Below, piece by piece: positions 43,053 to 51,913 of a stretch of DNA of 64,000 nt. The stretch is from CAZIOH01 sp964540815 (lineage in GTDB: Bacteria; Myxococcota_A; Polyangia; Fen-1088), in the NCBI GenBank assembly GCA_964540815.1, contig CAZIOH010000030.1:4346-68345 (forward strand), in the 5' to 3' direction. Within the stretch, counting starts at the first letter, position 1; the number at the start of each line of letters is the position of its first letter. The notes under the pieces were generated by a model. That model saw only the letters and a list, made by a program, of their open reading frames with translations, did not search any database and was not told where the DNA came from. The position numbers and the translations under genes are program-made.

Positions 43053-44300
43053 CTACTTGAGGTTGGTCCGGAAGTCCGAGGCGTTCGGTCCCTTCACCAG
43101 CAGGAACTGCTTGTACCGCTGGTCGCCCTCGAGGAACACCTTCTGCCAGGAGAGCCCGTAGAGGCCGACATTCTTGCTGTTGTTGGCGGGGTTGTTCCCG
43201 GCGTCGTGCCCGAGCCCGGAGATCTCGTAGAGCATCTTCGGCACACTGTCGGGGATCTGCGTGTAGATGGGCTGAGACATCCCGCCGCCCAGGATCGCGG
43301 AGTCGGTCTGCCCGGCGAACATGAGCGTCGGGACGCTGATGGTCTTGATGGCGCCGGTGCCGCCCGGGGCGGTGATGATGTGACCAGCCAGGGTGATGGC
43401 AGTCTTGAGCTCGGGATGGGTGTTCGCGTCGATCCAGGTTCCACCGCCACCCATCGACCAGCCCATGAGCCCCATGCGGCCGGTGTCGAGCTTGCCCATG
43501 AGCGGGCCCCCCGAGCGGGTGTTCTCGGACTTCAGGCAGTCGAGCGCGTCCATGAGAGCAGTGGATCGCTGGACCACGCTGTCCCCCGTGGTGTTGGTGT
43601 CGATGGTCATGACCACGATGCCGTGCGAGGCGAGGAAGGGGCCCCAGGTGTTGATGCTGGACTGGGTGGCGGTGAAGCCGGGACAGATGGCCACCGCACC
43701 GAAGGGGGCTTCCGCGTCGGTGGGGTAATAGATCGTGGCCGCGCCGAAGTTGGGCTCGTCCTTGTACCCGCTGGTGTACGTCTTGACCGTGTAGGGCCCG
43801 GCGGTCGACGCGGAAGCCATGGTCGGGTCGGGACCCCGCATGATGGGGGTGGTCGCCGAGGTCGAACCGCCCGACGGGGTCGGGCTGGCCCCGACGCCGC
43901 CGTCGGCTCCAGCGGAGACCGTGGCACCGCCCGCGCCAGGTGATCCCCCGGAGGTCGAGCCCGCGCCCGCGCCGGCGTCGACCCCGCCCGTGCCGGCCGG
44001 CGTCGGGCCGATGGTTCCGGCCCCGGCGCCCGCGGCCCCGGTCGCGATCCCGCTGTCTCCCCCCAGGCTGCCGCCGCCCGACCCGGTGGTCGCGCTGCCC
44101 CCGCTGCCGGTCGAGGAAGTGGTTGCGCCAGTCCCGGACGAGAGCGTGCCACGCCCACCGCCCGAGCCATCGCTGCCCGGGTCGCTCGCCCCGTGACTCG
44201 ACGACGAGCAGGCCCCGAGGCCGAGCAGGGCCAGCGCCGGGACGAGCCTGATGAGCCCCCTCGACAGTTCTCGATTCGCCAGGATCAATCTGCTTTGCAT
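43053..44300 (-). CDS. PETase/cutinase-like polyester hydrolase, tethered lipoprotein
   Basis: A 415-residue alpha/beta-hydrolase. ATG 44300 has a GGAG site; the signal ends at GLGAC (Cys31) and a Gly/Ser/Ala/Thr tether runs to about residue 150. From RGPDPTMAS (155) onward it follows bacterial polyester hydrolases closely: YYPTDA, VAICPGFTATQSSINTWGP, LASHGIVVMTIDTNTTGD and the nucleophile elbow GWSMGGGG. The triad is Ser282, Asp333 and His365. Phe209 and Met283 match the oxyanion positions (Tyr87/Met161 in Ideonella PETase numbering), but His307 stands where PETase has Trp185. Both PETase disulfide cysteine pairs are absent. In this locus the natural substrate may be cutin, suberin or an ester of pectin. 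Activity on synthetic polyester is not shown by sequence. Confidence 0.88.
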   Translation of the reverse strand: MQSRLILANRELSRGLIRLVPALALLGLGACSSSSHGASDPGSDGSGGGRGTLSSGTGATTSSTGSGGSATTGSGGGSLGGDSGIATGAAGAGAGTIGPTPAGTGGVDAGAGAGSTSGGSPGAGGATVSAGADGGVGASPTPSGGSTSATTPIMRGPDPTMASASTAGPYTVKTYTSGYKDEPNFGAATIYYPTDAEAPFGAVAICPGFTATQSSINTWGPFLASHGIVVMTIDTNTTGDSVVQRSTALMDALDCLKSENTRSGGPLMGKLDTGRMGLMGWSMGGGGTWIDANTHPELKTAITLAGHIITAPGGTGAIKTISVPTLMFAGQTDSAILGGGMSQPIYTQIPDSVPKMLYEISGLGHDAGNNPANNSKNVGLYGLSWQKVFLEGDQRYKQFLLVKGPNASDFRTNLK

Positions 44301-44708
44301 CAACGGCACTCCGAAGGTTCGGGTCAACCAGCATCGGGACGCGACGCCACCATTGGCTGCTCGAGGGGGCGACAGAGCGCGCGCGTCCTCGAACCATCAC
44401 GTCGACGCGGGCACGATCGCCGGCGTCGAGCCTGGTGCTGCAACCCGAATGCCGCGCGATCGGCGCGCCCACCCTGCAGAAAACCCCGACACTGACCGCC
44501 GTTCCAGACCTCCGGCCGCGGGCATCGGCGCAAGGGGCCTGCACGCATGCAAGGTGCAGGAGGTGAGCCGCGCATCTGGAAGCTCGACCCGACCGCACGC
44601 GTTGGTCTCCGCGGGCCCCCTGGAGCGACTCCGCTTGAAGGACTCGTCGCAGGCCGGCTCTGTTTCCTGCGTGAAGTCCGGTCTCCCCTCGAGCCCGAAG
44701 GAGTCCCC
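44301..44708. other. Divergent intergenic region
   Basis: A 408-bp gap between the polyester-hydrolase-like gene and a broken lipoprotein gene. Neither strand gives a frame with convincing coding character or start signals. It presumably holds the two promoters; no clear elements or repeats were seen. Confidence 0.4.
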
Positions 44709-45178
44709 ATGAGGCACACCCCGTCGCCCGTCGTCGTCATCGTCGCATTGAGCGGCCTCCTGGTTGGAGCCTGCTCCTCGTCCTCGAGCCCGATTGGATC
44801 TGAGAGTGGCAGCGGGGGAGCCGTGATTTCGAACGGCGCGTCCAGCGGAGCCAGGGGGAGTGGGGGTGCAGGCTCGGGTGGTCGGACCGGCCTGGGCGGC
44901 GGCGGTGCGCCGTCGGGTTCGGGGGGTACCTCCGGGGCTTTCCCGTCGACCGGCAGTGCGCCCGGTTCGGCCGTGGCCGTGGCCGGAACGGGCGGCCGGA
45001 CCGTCGGGGTGAGCGGCAGGGCTGGTGCCGCGAACACGGTCGGAGCCACGGGGGAACCACCACGGTCAACCTCGGCGGTTCGGGAGTGGCTGGCCGCGGT
45101 GTGGCTGGCGCCGGCGTGGCGGACCCGGGCACCAAGGTCCAGCGCCAGACCTTGCCCGACAAGGTGAGCTGGATGTGA
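44709..45178 (+). pseudogene. Truncated and frameshifted tethered lipoprotein
   Basis: ATG 44709 begins a standard lipoprotein signal (MRHTPSPVVVIVALSGLL, then VGAC), then the Gly/Ser tether seen in the neighbouring enzymes. Near 45040-45060 the Gly-rich pattern leaves this frame, which runs on as Arg/Pro/Ala-rich nonsense to a stop at 45167. Two bases over, the tether continues as TTTVNLGGSGVAGRGVAGAG, then DPGTKVQRQTLPDKVSWM and a stop at 45178. No catalytic domain follows. The simplest reading is a remnant of another polysaccharide-active lipoprotein that lost its enzyme domain and suffered an indel. A base-calling error could explain the shift, but not the missing domain. Confidence 0.6.
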
Positions 45179-45287
45179 CGCAGCTATCAAACGACCCCTT
45201 GACCCGTTTCGAACCCCAGTCGCTCACCAGCCCGCTCTCGGCCTTCGGAGGCGCGACGCGCCTCTGAGGACGACCCATGCCCCTCGT

Positions 45288-46451
45288 CTACTTCAGGTAG
45301 GCCGCGAGGGGAATGTTCTGATCGCGGAGCGCCTTGGCCACGACTCCGGCGATCTGCGAAGCGCCCGCCGATTCGAAATGGGTGTGGTCGTCACAGAAGA
45401 ACTTGCCGACCGCGCTGGTCGTGGAGGTGAAGTCCCCGGAGTTCGGGCAGAGTCCCAAGGTGGTGTACAGGTCGGCCGAGAGTTGGGTCAGATCGATCAC
45501 CGGCACGCCATTCGCCATGCCGGCGGCCTTGGTCTCCGGCCCGAAGCCGCGGTTCGGCATCACGGCGTTGCTCGTACACTGCATCATGCTGGTCGAAGTC
45601 AGGAAGATAGCCTGGGCGCCGCGCATCTTGGCGGCCATCGCCATGTCGCCGAGGTAGGTCTGAAAGAGCGCCGAGCTGACGTGGCGACTCTTGGCGCATG
45701 TGGGATCCCCATCGTTGATCCCGAATTCCACAAACAAGTAATCGCCAGGCTTCATCCCGGTCGCCGGGTCGAGCATGGCCTGCCACCGCGACGAGTAAGT
45801 CTTCGGACTCACCAGACACTCTCCGTTCACCATCATCGTCGTCACGTTGGGGTCATAGAGCCAAGTCTGGATGCTACGGCCAGAGACGCCGCTGTTCACG
45901 ACGGTGGCATTGCTACCGAAGTACGCCTGAAACTCTCCGCCCCAGCCGCACGGACACGCGCCGCTGCAGGTCTGCATGGTGGAATCGCCGGCCATCCATA
46001 CTTTGATCTTTCCCGTCGGCGGTGGGCCCCCGTCGTACGGCATCGTCGAACCTGCCCCCGCGGCGCCACCGGTGCCGGTCCCTCCGGTCATGGCATCGGG
46101 GCTTCCTGTGCCCGCGTCGCTGCTCCCGCCGCTCTCACTCGGTCCGCCACCAGTGCCCGAGATCCCGCCGGTGCCGATCGCGCCGCCCGAACCGACGCTC
46201 CCACCCGTTGCCGTCGACGAGGAACCACCGGTGGCGATGGCGCTGCCTCCACCCGTCGCGCTCTGGCCACCGGTCGAGGGGGATGCACCTCCAGTCGCGG
46301 TCGCACCGCCCGAATGGCCATCCCCGACAAATCCCCCGGTCCCGCCAAGATCCGCGGCGGTGTTGCTCCCGCACCCGGCCAAGAGGGGGCACCCGACGAC
46401 CGCCAGAAGGGCGAGGAGCACAAGGAAACTTGGTTGCGAGTTCCTCTTCAC
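45288..46451 (-). CDS. SGNH esterase lipoprotein (rhamnogalacturonan acetylesterase-like)
   Basis: A 387-residue secreted esterase, probably removing acetyl groups from rhamnogalacturonan or related pectin (CE12-like). GTG 46451 has GGGAGAA upstream and gives a proper signal VKRNSQPSFLVLL ending in LLAGC (Cys27); the longer open frame upstream is non-coding. A Gly/Ser/Thr tether runs to about residue 145. The SGNH blocks are AGDSTMQ (Ser157), GVSGRS, FVEFGINDGD and DDHTHF (Asp355 and His358). Several Cys in loops suggest disulfides. It lacks a distinct binding module. Context beside pectate lyases supports pectin, but xylan acetylesterase activity cannot be excluded. Confidence 0.88.
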   Translation of the reverse strand: MKRNSQPSFLVLLALLAVVGCPLLAGCGSNTAADLGGTGGFVGDGHSGGATATGGASPSTGGQSATGGGSAIATGGSSSTATGGSVGSGGAIGTGGISGTGGGPSESGGSSDAGTGSPDAMTGGTGTGGAAGAGSTMPYDGGPPPTGKIKVWMAGDSTMQTCSGACPCGWGGEFQAYFGSNATVVNSGVSGRSIQTWLYDPNVTTMMVNGECLVSPKTYSSRWQAMLDPATGMKPGDYLFVEFGINDGDPTCAKSRHVSSALFQTYLGDMAMAAKMRGAQAIFLTSTSMMQCTSNAVMPNRGFGPETKAAGMANGVPVIDLTQLSADLYTTLGLCPNSGDFTSTTSAVGKFFCDDHTHFESAGASQIAGVVAKALRDQNIPLAAYLK

Positions 46452-46755
46452 AGGTATTCTCCCGGAGACATGTTGGTCGTCTAGCGCCCGAGAGCGGGCC
46501 GAAAAAGATGCAACCTGTGCCAATCTCGACGCCACCCGCACCAGTGGACTTCTCGGCTCGCAGACGCGAACGCTCACCGTAGTCCTCGATCCCAAGCCGG
46601 GCAAGGTCCGCGGGTACCACGCGCTCGCACAGTAAGGTTCGGTGAGCATAGGGGCCACTCTGGAAAGCCGAGGATTGCCCGTGACGAGCCGCACCGGACG
46701 CCGAAACCTGCCGCCAGTAGAGTACGGTCGATTCAGAAACTGCTGTGCCCGAAGC
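46452..46755. other. Intergenic region
   Basis: 304 bp between the SGNH esterase start and the end of the Cys-rich repeat gene. It should contain the esterase promoter. I see no credible gene, strong hairpin or repeat in it. Confidence 0.4.
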
Positions 46756-49700
46756 TCACTGCAACGAAAGTGAATCCAGATAGATTCGGCCGACCCACGG
46801 TTGCGCCAGAAGGTTCGCCACGAAGAAACTGATGGTGAGGTGGGTGGCGCTGATGCTGACCTGGGACGCGCCACTTAGCCACTTGCCCTCCACGACCGAG
46901 AAGGGTGATGTCCCTACTGAGTCCACTGGACTGCCGTTGAGTGACACCGACCCCGCATTGATCTTGGCATTGGTGGAATCGAGGTGGGTGCCACTCAAAT
47001 ACTCGAAGTATGCGTTTACCTGAAAGGTCCTGTTGGCGAGGTTCACGCTAGAGCCGTCGGGACAAAGGGGCACCTGCACGGTCAATTCCTGCTGATAGTT
47101 GCCAGCCGCGTCTTGGCCGCCGGGAATGCTCGTGCTCACAACCAGGGAAAAACCTCCGCCCAGCCGCTGAGTGGTGGCAGCCGTGAGCGGCTGCGGTGTC
47201 TTCGCGGTGATGGCCGGATCGGACGGATCTCCGACGATCCAGCCCTCTGGAGTGTTCGTTTCGAATCCCCAAGCCCCGCATACAATGTTGCCGGCCGCCA
47301 TGTTGGGGCAGGCCAGCCGGGCGACCCCGGGGGCGCAGGCGTTCACGCAAACGTTGCTCTCGCATGTGGCGATGGCGTTCGCCTGGGCCGCGCACGTCCC
47401 GCAGGTGTACATCCCATTGCATCCGTCCGAGACCATGCCGCAGTTCTTCCCCGCGCAAGCTGTGGCCATCGTGGTGGGCGTGCAGGGCGGGTTGCACATG
47501 GTACCGGCGGAGTTGCAACCGGTAGACGAACACAATGTCTTGGTCGGTGTCGGGCACTGGCCGTTGCCATCGCAGACCTGTGCGGCGGTCTGTGTGCCGT
47601 TGGTGCAGGTCTGGGCGGTTCCGCAGGACATGCCTGCGGACTTGTTGCCGGTCGAGACGCAGACCTGCTTGCCGGTGGCGCAAGAGTACGTGCCGTTCTT
47701 GCAACCGGTGTTGTCCGGCGAACACCCGGCCCCGGCAGCGCACGCCACGCAGGCTCCGGCGTTGCACACCATCCCCGTTCCGCAGGGGCCCCCGTTGGCG
47801 ACCATACCCGTGTCGGTGCAGACCAGTGCTCCGGTGCTGCAGGAGCCGGAGACCGTGTGACATGCGGCCGCCGTGCACGATGTCGGATTGCAACCCGTGC
47901 AGACGCCGCTGCTGTTGCACACCATGTTGGTGCCGCAGGGTGTGGCGACGGGCTTGTTGCCGGTCTCCATGCAGACCGCTGCGCCGGTCGTGCAGGAATT
48001 CGTCCCGGTCCTGCAGAGATTCGTCGGGGTGCAGGTTCCCGCCGAGCAGGCGACGCAGGTGCCGGCGTTGCAGACCTTGCTCGTGCCGCCGGAGCTGCAG
48101 TCCGCGCCGTTCCCGAGGTTGGTGCCGCTGTCGACGCACACCTGGGTACCGGTCGAGCAGCTGTAGCTCCCGGCGTGGCAAGGGTTCGACGGCGGGGTGC
48201 AGCTGCCGGTCCCGCACGCCGTGCAGGTCCCGCTGGCGTTGCAGTACATGCCCGACGAACCGCAGAGGGATCCGGCGGGCTTGTTCCCGCTCTCGTTGCA
48301 GATGAGCGAGCCCGTCGAACACGACGAGGTGCCGGTCTTGCAGGGATTGGCCGGGGTGCACGTCACGTTGGGGGTGCATGCGCTGCACGTTCCGCTCTTG
48401 CACACCAGGTTCGTGCCGCAGGGCGAGCCGTCGGCCAGGGACGTGTTCGAGTCGACGCAACTCGGGGCCCCCGATGTGCAGGTCAGCGCTCCCTTGTGGC
48501 AGGCATTGGCCGGGGTGCAGGACTGCCCACTCACGCAGGCGGCACACGTTCCGGTGCTCGTGCAGACCATATCCTTGCCGCAGCTGGTCCCGGCCGGCTT
48601 GTTCGTGGTCTCCATGCACACGGAGGACCCCGTCGAACAGGAGGTCGTGCCGTTCTTGCACGGGTTGGTGGTCGGTTGACAGACGCTCCCCGCCTGGCAG
48701 GAGACGCACATGCCCGAACGACAGACCAGGTTGTTCCCGCAGCCCGTCCCGTCCGCCAGCGACGTCATCGCGTCGTTGCAGGTGGCGCCGCTCGCGCTGC
48801 ACGACTGGGTTCCCTTGTGGCAGGGGTTGCTCGGCGCGCAGCTGGTGCCTGCGGTGCAGGCGACGCACGTGCCCCCGAAGCAGACCTTGCCGCTGCCGCA
48901 CATGGTTCCGTCGGGCTGGTTCGCCGTGTCCATGCAGGCAGAGACCCCCGTCGCACACGAGGTCGTCCCGAGCTTGCACGCGTTGCCCGACTGACAGGCC
49001 TGCCCGGCCTTGCACGAGGCGCAGCCTCCGTTGCTGCAGACCTTGTCCGTGCCGCAGCCCATCCCGTCCGGAAGCTTCCCGCCCGCATCCATGCAGCTCA
49101 CGGCCGGGGCGCACACCGTCTTCCCGGTGTGGCAGGCGTTGCCCGTCGGAACACAGTCGAGCCCCACGGTGCAGGATGTACAGGCACCGCCGCTGCAAAC
49201 CATCCCCGCGCCGCAATCGGTGCCGTTGGGGGCGTTCCCCGACTCGACGCACACCGGGGAGCCCGTGTTGCACGCGGTGACCCCCACCCGGCAGGGATTA
49301 CCCGCGACGGCGCACGTCGCCCCCACCACGCAAGCCGCGCAGATCCCGACCGCGTCGCAGACCATCCCGGTCCCGCAGACAGTGCCGGCCGCGGCGCTGG
49401 TGCCACCGTCCATGCACGTCGGGGTGCCCGCGGTACAGCTCAGCGTTCCGAGGTGACATGAATTGGTGGGCGTGCACGGGCCACCGTCCATGCACGCGGC
49501 GCACGCCCCCTCCTGACAGACGCTCCCGGCACCACAACTGGTTCCGTTCGGCAGATTGTCGAGCTCCGTGCAGACGGGAGCGCCGGTCGTGCACAGGATC
49601 GTTCCGCTGCGACAAGGCTTCATCGGGATCGGACAGGCCATTCCGGCAGCACAGGCCTGACAGGTCCCATCGTGACAGGCGGAGCCCGATCCGCACGCCG

Positions 49701-50094
49701 TCCCGTTCGCCTGCGACATGCCCGTGTCCTGGCAGGAGGACCCCGCCCCACCGTCACCCCCGCAGATCGTTTGCCCCACGTGACAGGGGTTCGGCGGATC
49801 ACACGAAGCTCCGGCGACACACCCGCCCGCAGGTTGCGCGCCCCCCGCCGAGCTGCCACCCGCATCGCCACCGACACGAGCATCCGGCGCGCCGGGGCCG
49901 CTACCAGAACCAGGTCCGCTACCAGATGAAGGCGCGTCCAGAGCACCGCCGTCGGGCCCGAGGCCAATTCCAGACGTACCAGCGTCCAAGGCTCCGGGCA
50001 CATACTTGGGCGGCGTCGAACACCCGCCGCCCCCAACCACGAGAGCGACCATCAGAGCCCCAGTCCTCCACCACCTCTTTTCCTTGATGCCCAC
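46756..50094 (-). CDS. Cys-rich tandem-repeat lipoprotein with C-terminal beta-sandwich
   Basis: A 1112-residue secreted protein. The N-terminus (MGIKEKRWWR, hydrophobic core, then GGGGC, Cys25) indicates a lipoprotein; a Gly/Ser/Asp linker follows. Residues about 85-800 contain about 14 tandem units of some 52 residues built on C-x-P-x-N-x-C-H-x-G ... C-x-x-G ... C ... D-G-x-x-C-G ... V-C-x-x-G-x-C-x-x-C, an extracellular disulfide-rich rod. The last repeats degenerate (about 800-890). The C-terminal about 190 residues, starting GAWGFETNTPEGW and ending in GRIYLDSLSLQ, look like a jelly-roll carbohydrate- or ligand-binding domain. Adhesin or surface scaffold is a fair guess. No enzyme signature is present. 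Confidence 0.85.
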   Translation of the reverse strand: MGIKEKRWWRTGALMVALVVGGGGCSTPPKYVPGALDAGTSGIGLGPDGGALDAPSSGSGPGSGSGPGAPDARVGGDAGGSSAGGAQPAGGCVAGASCDPPNPCHVGQTICGGDGGAGSSCQDTGMSQANGTACGSGSACHDGTCQACAAGMACPIPMKPCRSGTILCTTGAPVCTELDNLPNGTSCGAGSVCQEGACAACMDGGPCTPTNSCHLGTLSCTAGTPTCMDGGTSAAAGTVCGTGMVCDAVGICAACVVGATCAVAGNPCRVGVTACNTGSPVCVESGNAPNGTDCGAGMVCSGGACTSCTVGLDCVPTGNACHTGKTVCAPAVSCMDAGGKLPDGMGCGTDKVCSNGGCASCKAGQACQSGNACKLGTTSCATGVSACMDTANQPDGTMCGSGKVCFGGTCVACTAGTSCAPSNPCHKGTQSCSASGATCNDAMTSLADGTGCGNNLVCRSGMCVSCQAGSVCQPTTNPCKNGTTSCSTGSSVCMETTNKPAGTSCGKDMVCTSTGTCAACVSGQSCTPANACHKGALTCTSGAPSCVDSNTSLADGSPCGTNLVCKSGTCSACTPNVTCTPANPCKTGTSSCSTGSLICNESGNKPAGSLCGSSGMYCNASGTCTACGTGSCTPPSNPCHAGSYSCSTGTQVCVDSGTNLGNGADCSSGGTSKVCNAGTCVACSAGTCTPTNLCRTGTNSCTTGAAVCMETGNKPVATPCGTNMVCNSSGVCTGCNPTSCTAAACHTVSGSCSTGALVCTDTGMVANGGPCGTGMVCNAGACVACAAGAGCSPDNTGCKNGTYSCATGKQVCVSTGNKSAGMSCGTAQTCTNGTQTAAQVCDGNGQCPTPTKTLCSSTGCNSAGTMCNPPCTPTTMATACAGKNCGMVSDGCNGMYTCGTCAAQANAIATCESNVCVNACAPGVARLACPNMAAGNIVCGAWGFETNTPEGWIVGDPSDPAITAKTPQPLTAATTQRLGGGFSLVVSTSIPGGQDAAGNYQQELTVQVPLCPDGSSVNLANRTFQVNAYFEYLSGTHLDSTNAKINAGSVSLNGSPVDSVGTSPFSVVEGKWLSGASQVSISATHLTISFFVANLLAQPWVGRIYLDSLSLQ

Positions 50095-50217
50095 GGTTTC
50101 TCCTATCTACATTCCCAGCGGCGTCGTCCGCGAGACAAATCGCGCGGCCGATTGAATGGAAGCGCGGAATCCGGTCAAGAGCGCGGGCCTTCAACGCGTC
50201 CCGGCCACGATCGACCA

Positions 50218-51447
50218 TCAGAACGTGAGAGCGCAGGACACGTTCGGGCTCTGCGGGAAGAGCGACGGGGCACATTGCCAGGCGGCCACCGCGCGCGCCC
50301 GCGGCGCCCTGCCCCCTCGCGCCTCGGTGGCGGCCCCGTGCTCTCCCGTGTCCGGCTCCGTCAACTGCAAGACGAGCCAGGTGGCGGCGAAGACACCGGC
50401 GGCGACGAACCCGGCAATCTGAAAGACCGTCGCGGTCCTCTGCGCATCGAGGGGTCCCTGGCACGCCGCCACCGGCGCACCGGTGAGATCCACACCCCGC
50501 CCGCCGTTGTCCCGACAGTTGCCGTTGTTGGTGTTCCGAAACGTGCTCACCTGCTGTTCGCGCACGAAGCTCCCCGCGATCCCGGTTCCGAGGCCCGCCA
50601 CCGCGAGGCCGAGGCTCGTCCACTTGAGGGCGGACCGGACGGGAGATGGCCCGGTCCTGTCGGTGTCGGCCCCCGCGACCGCGCCCTGAGATCGCACGCC
50701 CGCGGACGGATGCTCCGGAGCCGAACCAGCGTCGGCCGCCGCATCCTTGTCGCCGGGGACGTCAGGCTCGGCGGTGCTCGCGGATGGGTCGGCGCGTGCC
50801 ACGGTCGCGGCGCGGCGCGTCGCCTCGCCCGGCTCCTTGTCCATCCGGATGAAGATCCGCTGGTAGTCGGCGGCACCGAGGCTGAGGGTGCGCACGGCGG
50901 TCTTGTGACCGGGGGCGCGGCATTCGACGTCGACCTGTCCGATCGGAACCGTGATGGACCGAGGCAGCGGCAACTTGCCCACCGACCGGCCGTTGATCAG
51001 GACCTCGGCCCCGACGGGATCGCCGCTGATCTCCACCCGGGCAACATGCGCCCGGATGGCGATGATGGCCTGGTCGAGGGGGGCGCGATGCTTGGCCACC
51101 CACGGGTCGCTCGGCGAGCGCAGCGCCTCGGACACGTGCGCCTCGGCGTCCTCCCACCGGCCAACGGCTTGCTCGGCGAGACCGAGCTGGGCCGCGGATT
51201 GTGGCGAGCGAAAGCGGTCGTACATCTCCTGGAACACCCCGCGGGCCGCCGCATCGTTTCCCGCCTTGCGCAGCTCGATGCCGCGGCGGTTGAGGTCCTC
51301 CTCGCCGCTGGCCTGCGCGCGCGCGATCGACTCCGCGCCCGACGCCAGGATTGCCAGGCACGCGGCTGCCAGACACGCGGCGACGACCGCCACACGCGTG
51401 ACGACCCACGAGCGTGTGCCTCGGTTCATGTGGAAGCTTTGGGCCAT
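50218..51447 (-). CDS. TPR/PEGA-domain membrane protein
   Basis: A protein of about 409 residues of a layout common in myxobacteria. ATG 51447 (MAQSFHMNRG) precedes a hydrophobic signal or anchor (VTRVAVVAACLAAACLAI); ATG 51429 is an alternative start. A helical TPR-like region follows (NRRGIELRKAGNDAAARGVF to about residue 110). Next is a PEGA-type beta domain: VEISGDPVGAEVLINGRSVG, ending HKTAVRTLSLGAADYQRIFI. After a polar linker come two further hydrophobic segments (SALKWTSLGLAVAGLGTG and TVFQIAGFVAAGVFAATWL). Envelope location and a wall- or ligand-binding role are inferred; there is no catalytic motif. It faces the toxin-antitoxin genes divergently. Confidence 0.8.
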   Translation of the reverse strand: MAQSFHMNRGTRSWVVTRVAVVAACLAAACLAILASGAESIARAQASGEEDLNRRGIELRKAGNDAAARGVFQEMYDRFRSPQSAAQLGLAEQAVGRWEDAEAHVSEALRSPSDPWVAKHRAPLDQAIIAIRAHVARVEISGDPVGAEVLINGRSVGKLPLPRSITVPIGQVDVECRAPGHKTAVRTLSLGAADYQRIFIRMDKEPGEATRRAATVARADPSASTAEPDVPGDKDAAADAGSAPEHPSAGVRSQGAVAGADTDRTGPSPVRSALKWTSLGLAVAGLGTGIAGSFVREQQVSTFRNTNNGNCRDNGGRGVDLTGAPVAACQGPLDAQRTATVFQIAGFVAAGVFAATWLVLQLTEPDTGEHGAATEARGGRAPRARAVAAWQCAPSLFPQSPNVSCALTF

Positions 51448-51648
51448 CGTGGGATCGACTTTGCCCGGACTGTAGCAACGGCGTGCGACCCTTGCCAGCA
51501 TGCGCATCGAATCGACCGGACAGGACGACGACTGGTTCAATTCGACCGGTCCGCAGTCTGTGGAGCGCGCGGTGGGGCAAGGGAAGAGGGAGCTTCCGGT
51601 TCGCGGTTCGTGGGCACCGGATCCTCCGCCGCCCACGGCTTCTCCAGA

Positions 51649-51673
51649 TACATATCAGTATGGTACATATGTA
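51649..51673. promoter_or_regulatory. AT-rich palindrome before vapB (candidate operator)
   Basis: An AT-rich island in GC-rich DNA contains TACATAT at 51649-51655 and the perfect palindrome TACATATGTA at 51664-51673, 3 nt before the vapB ATG. VapBC complexes usually repress their own promoter at such palindromes. There is no Shine-Dalgarno site, so the vapB transcript may be leaderless. Confidence 0.5.
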
Positions 51674-51676
51674 TGG

Positions 51677-51904
51677 ATGAAGAAGACGCTGAACATCGAC
51701 GAGCGCCTGCTCGCCGAGGCGAGGCTCGCATCCGGCGCAAGCACCGATACCGAGACGATCCGCCTCGGCTTGGAGGCGGTGGTCCGGCGGGCAGCCTACG
51801 AGCGCCTGAGGACGCTGCGGGGAACCGAGCCTCGAGCAAGAGATGTCCCTCGCCGCCGTGAGGGGACGACGCTGAAGGTGCCGCGGAAGCGGCAAGCTGT
51901 GTGA
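51677..51904 (+). CDS. vapB: VapB-family antitoxin
   Basis: A 75-residue antitoxin. It begins MKKTLNIDERLLAEARLASG, the beta-strand plus helix of ribbon-helix-helix VapB proteins, continues TDTETIRLGLEAVVRRAA and ends in a basic, flexible tail that should block the toxin active site. ATG 51677 is fixed by this N-terminus, although the frame is open further upstream. The VapC gene follows after about 9 nt. Autoregulation through the palindrome immediately upstream is likely. Confidence 0.85.
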   Translation: MKKTLNIDERLLAEARLASGASTDTETIRLGLEAVVRRAAYERLRTLRGTEPRARDVPRRREGTTLKVPRKRQAV

Positions 51905-51913
51905 TGTCGCGTG

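Noticed and set aside
46452..46874. N-terminal extension of the SGNH esterase (141 codons)
   Set aside because: The translation is unlike protein sequence, and GTG 46451 has a clear ribosome binding site and a proper signal peptide.
47100..49900. Possible CRISPR array because of regular DNA repetition
   Set aside because: The periodicity is about 156 bp and encodes Cys-rich protein units in one frame; there are no short identical repeats with unique spacers and no cas genes.
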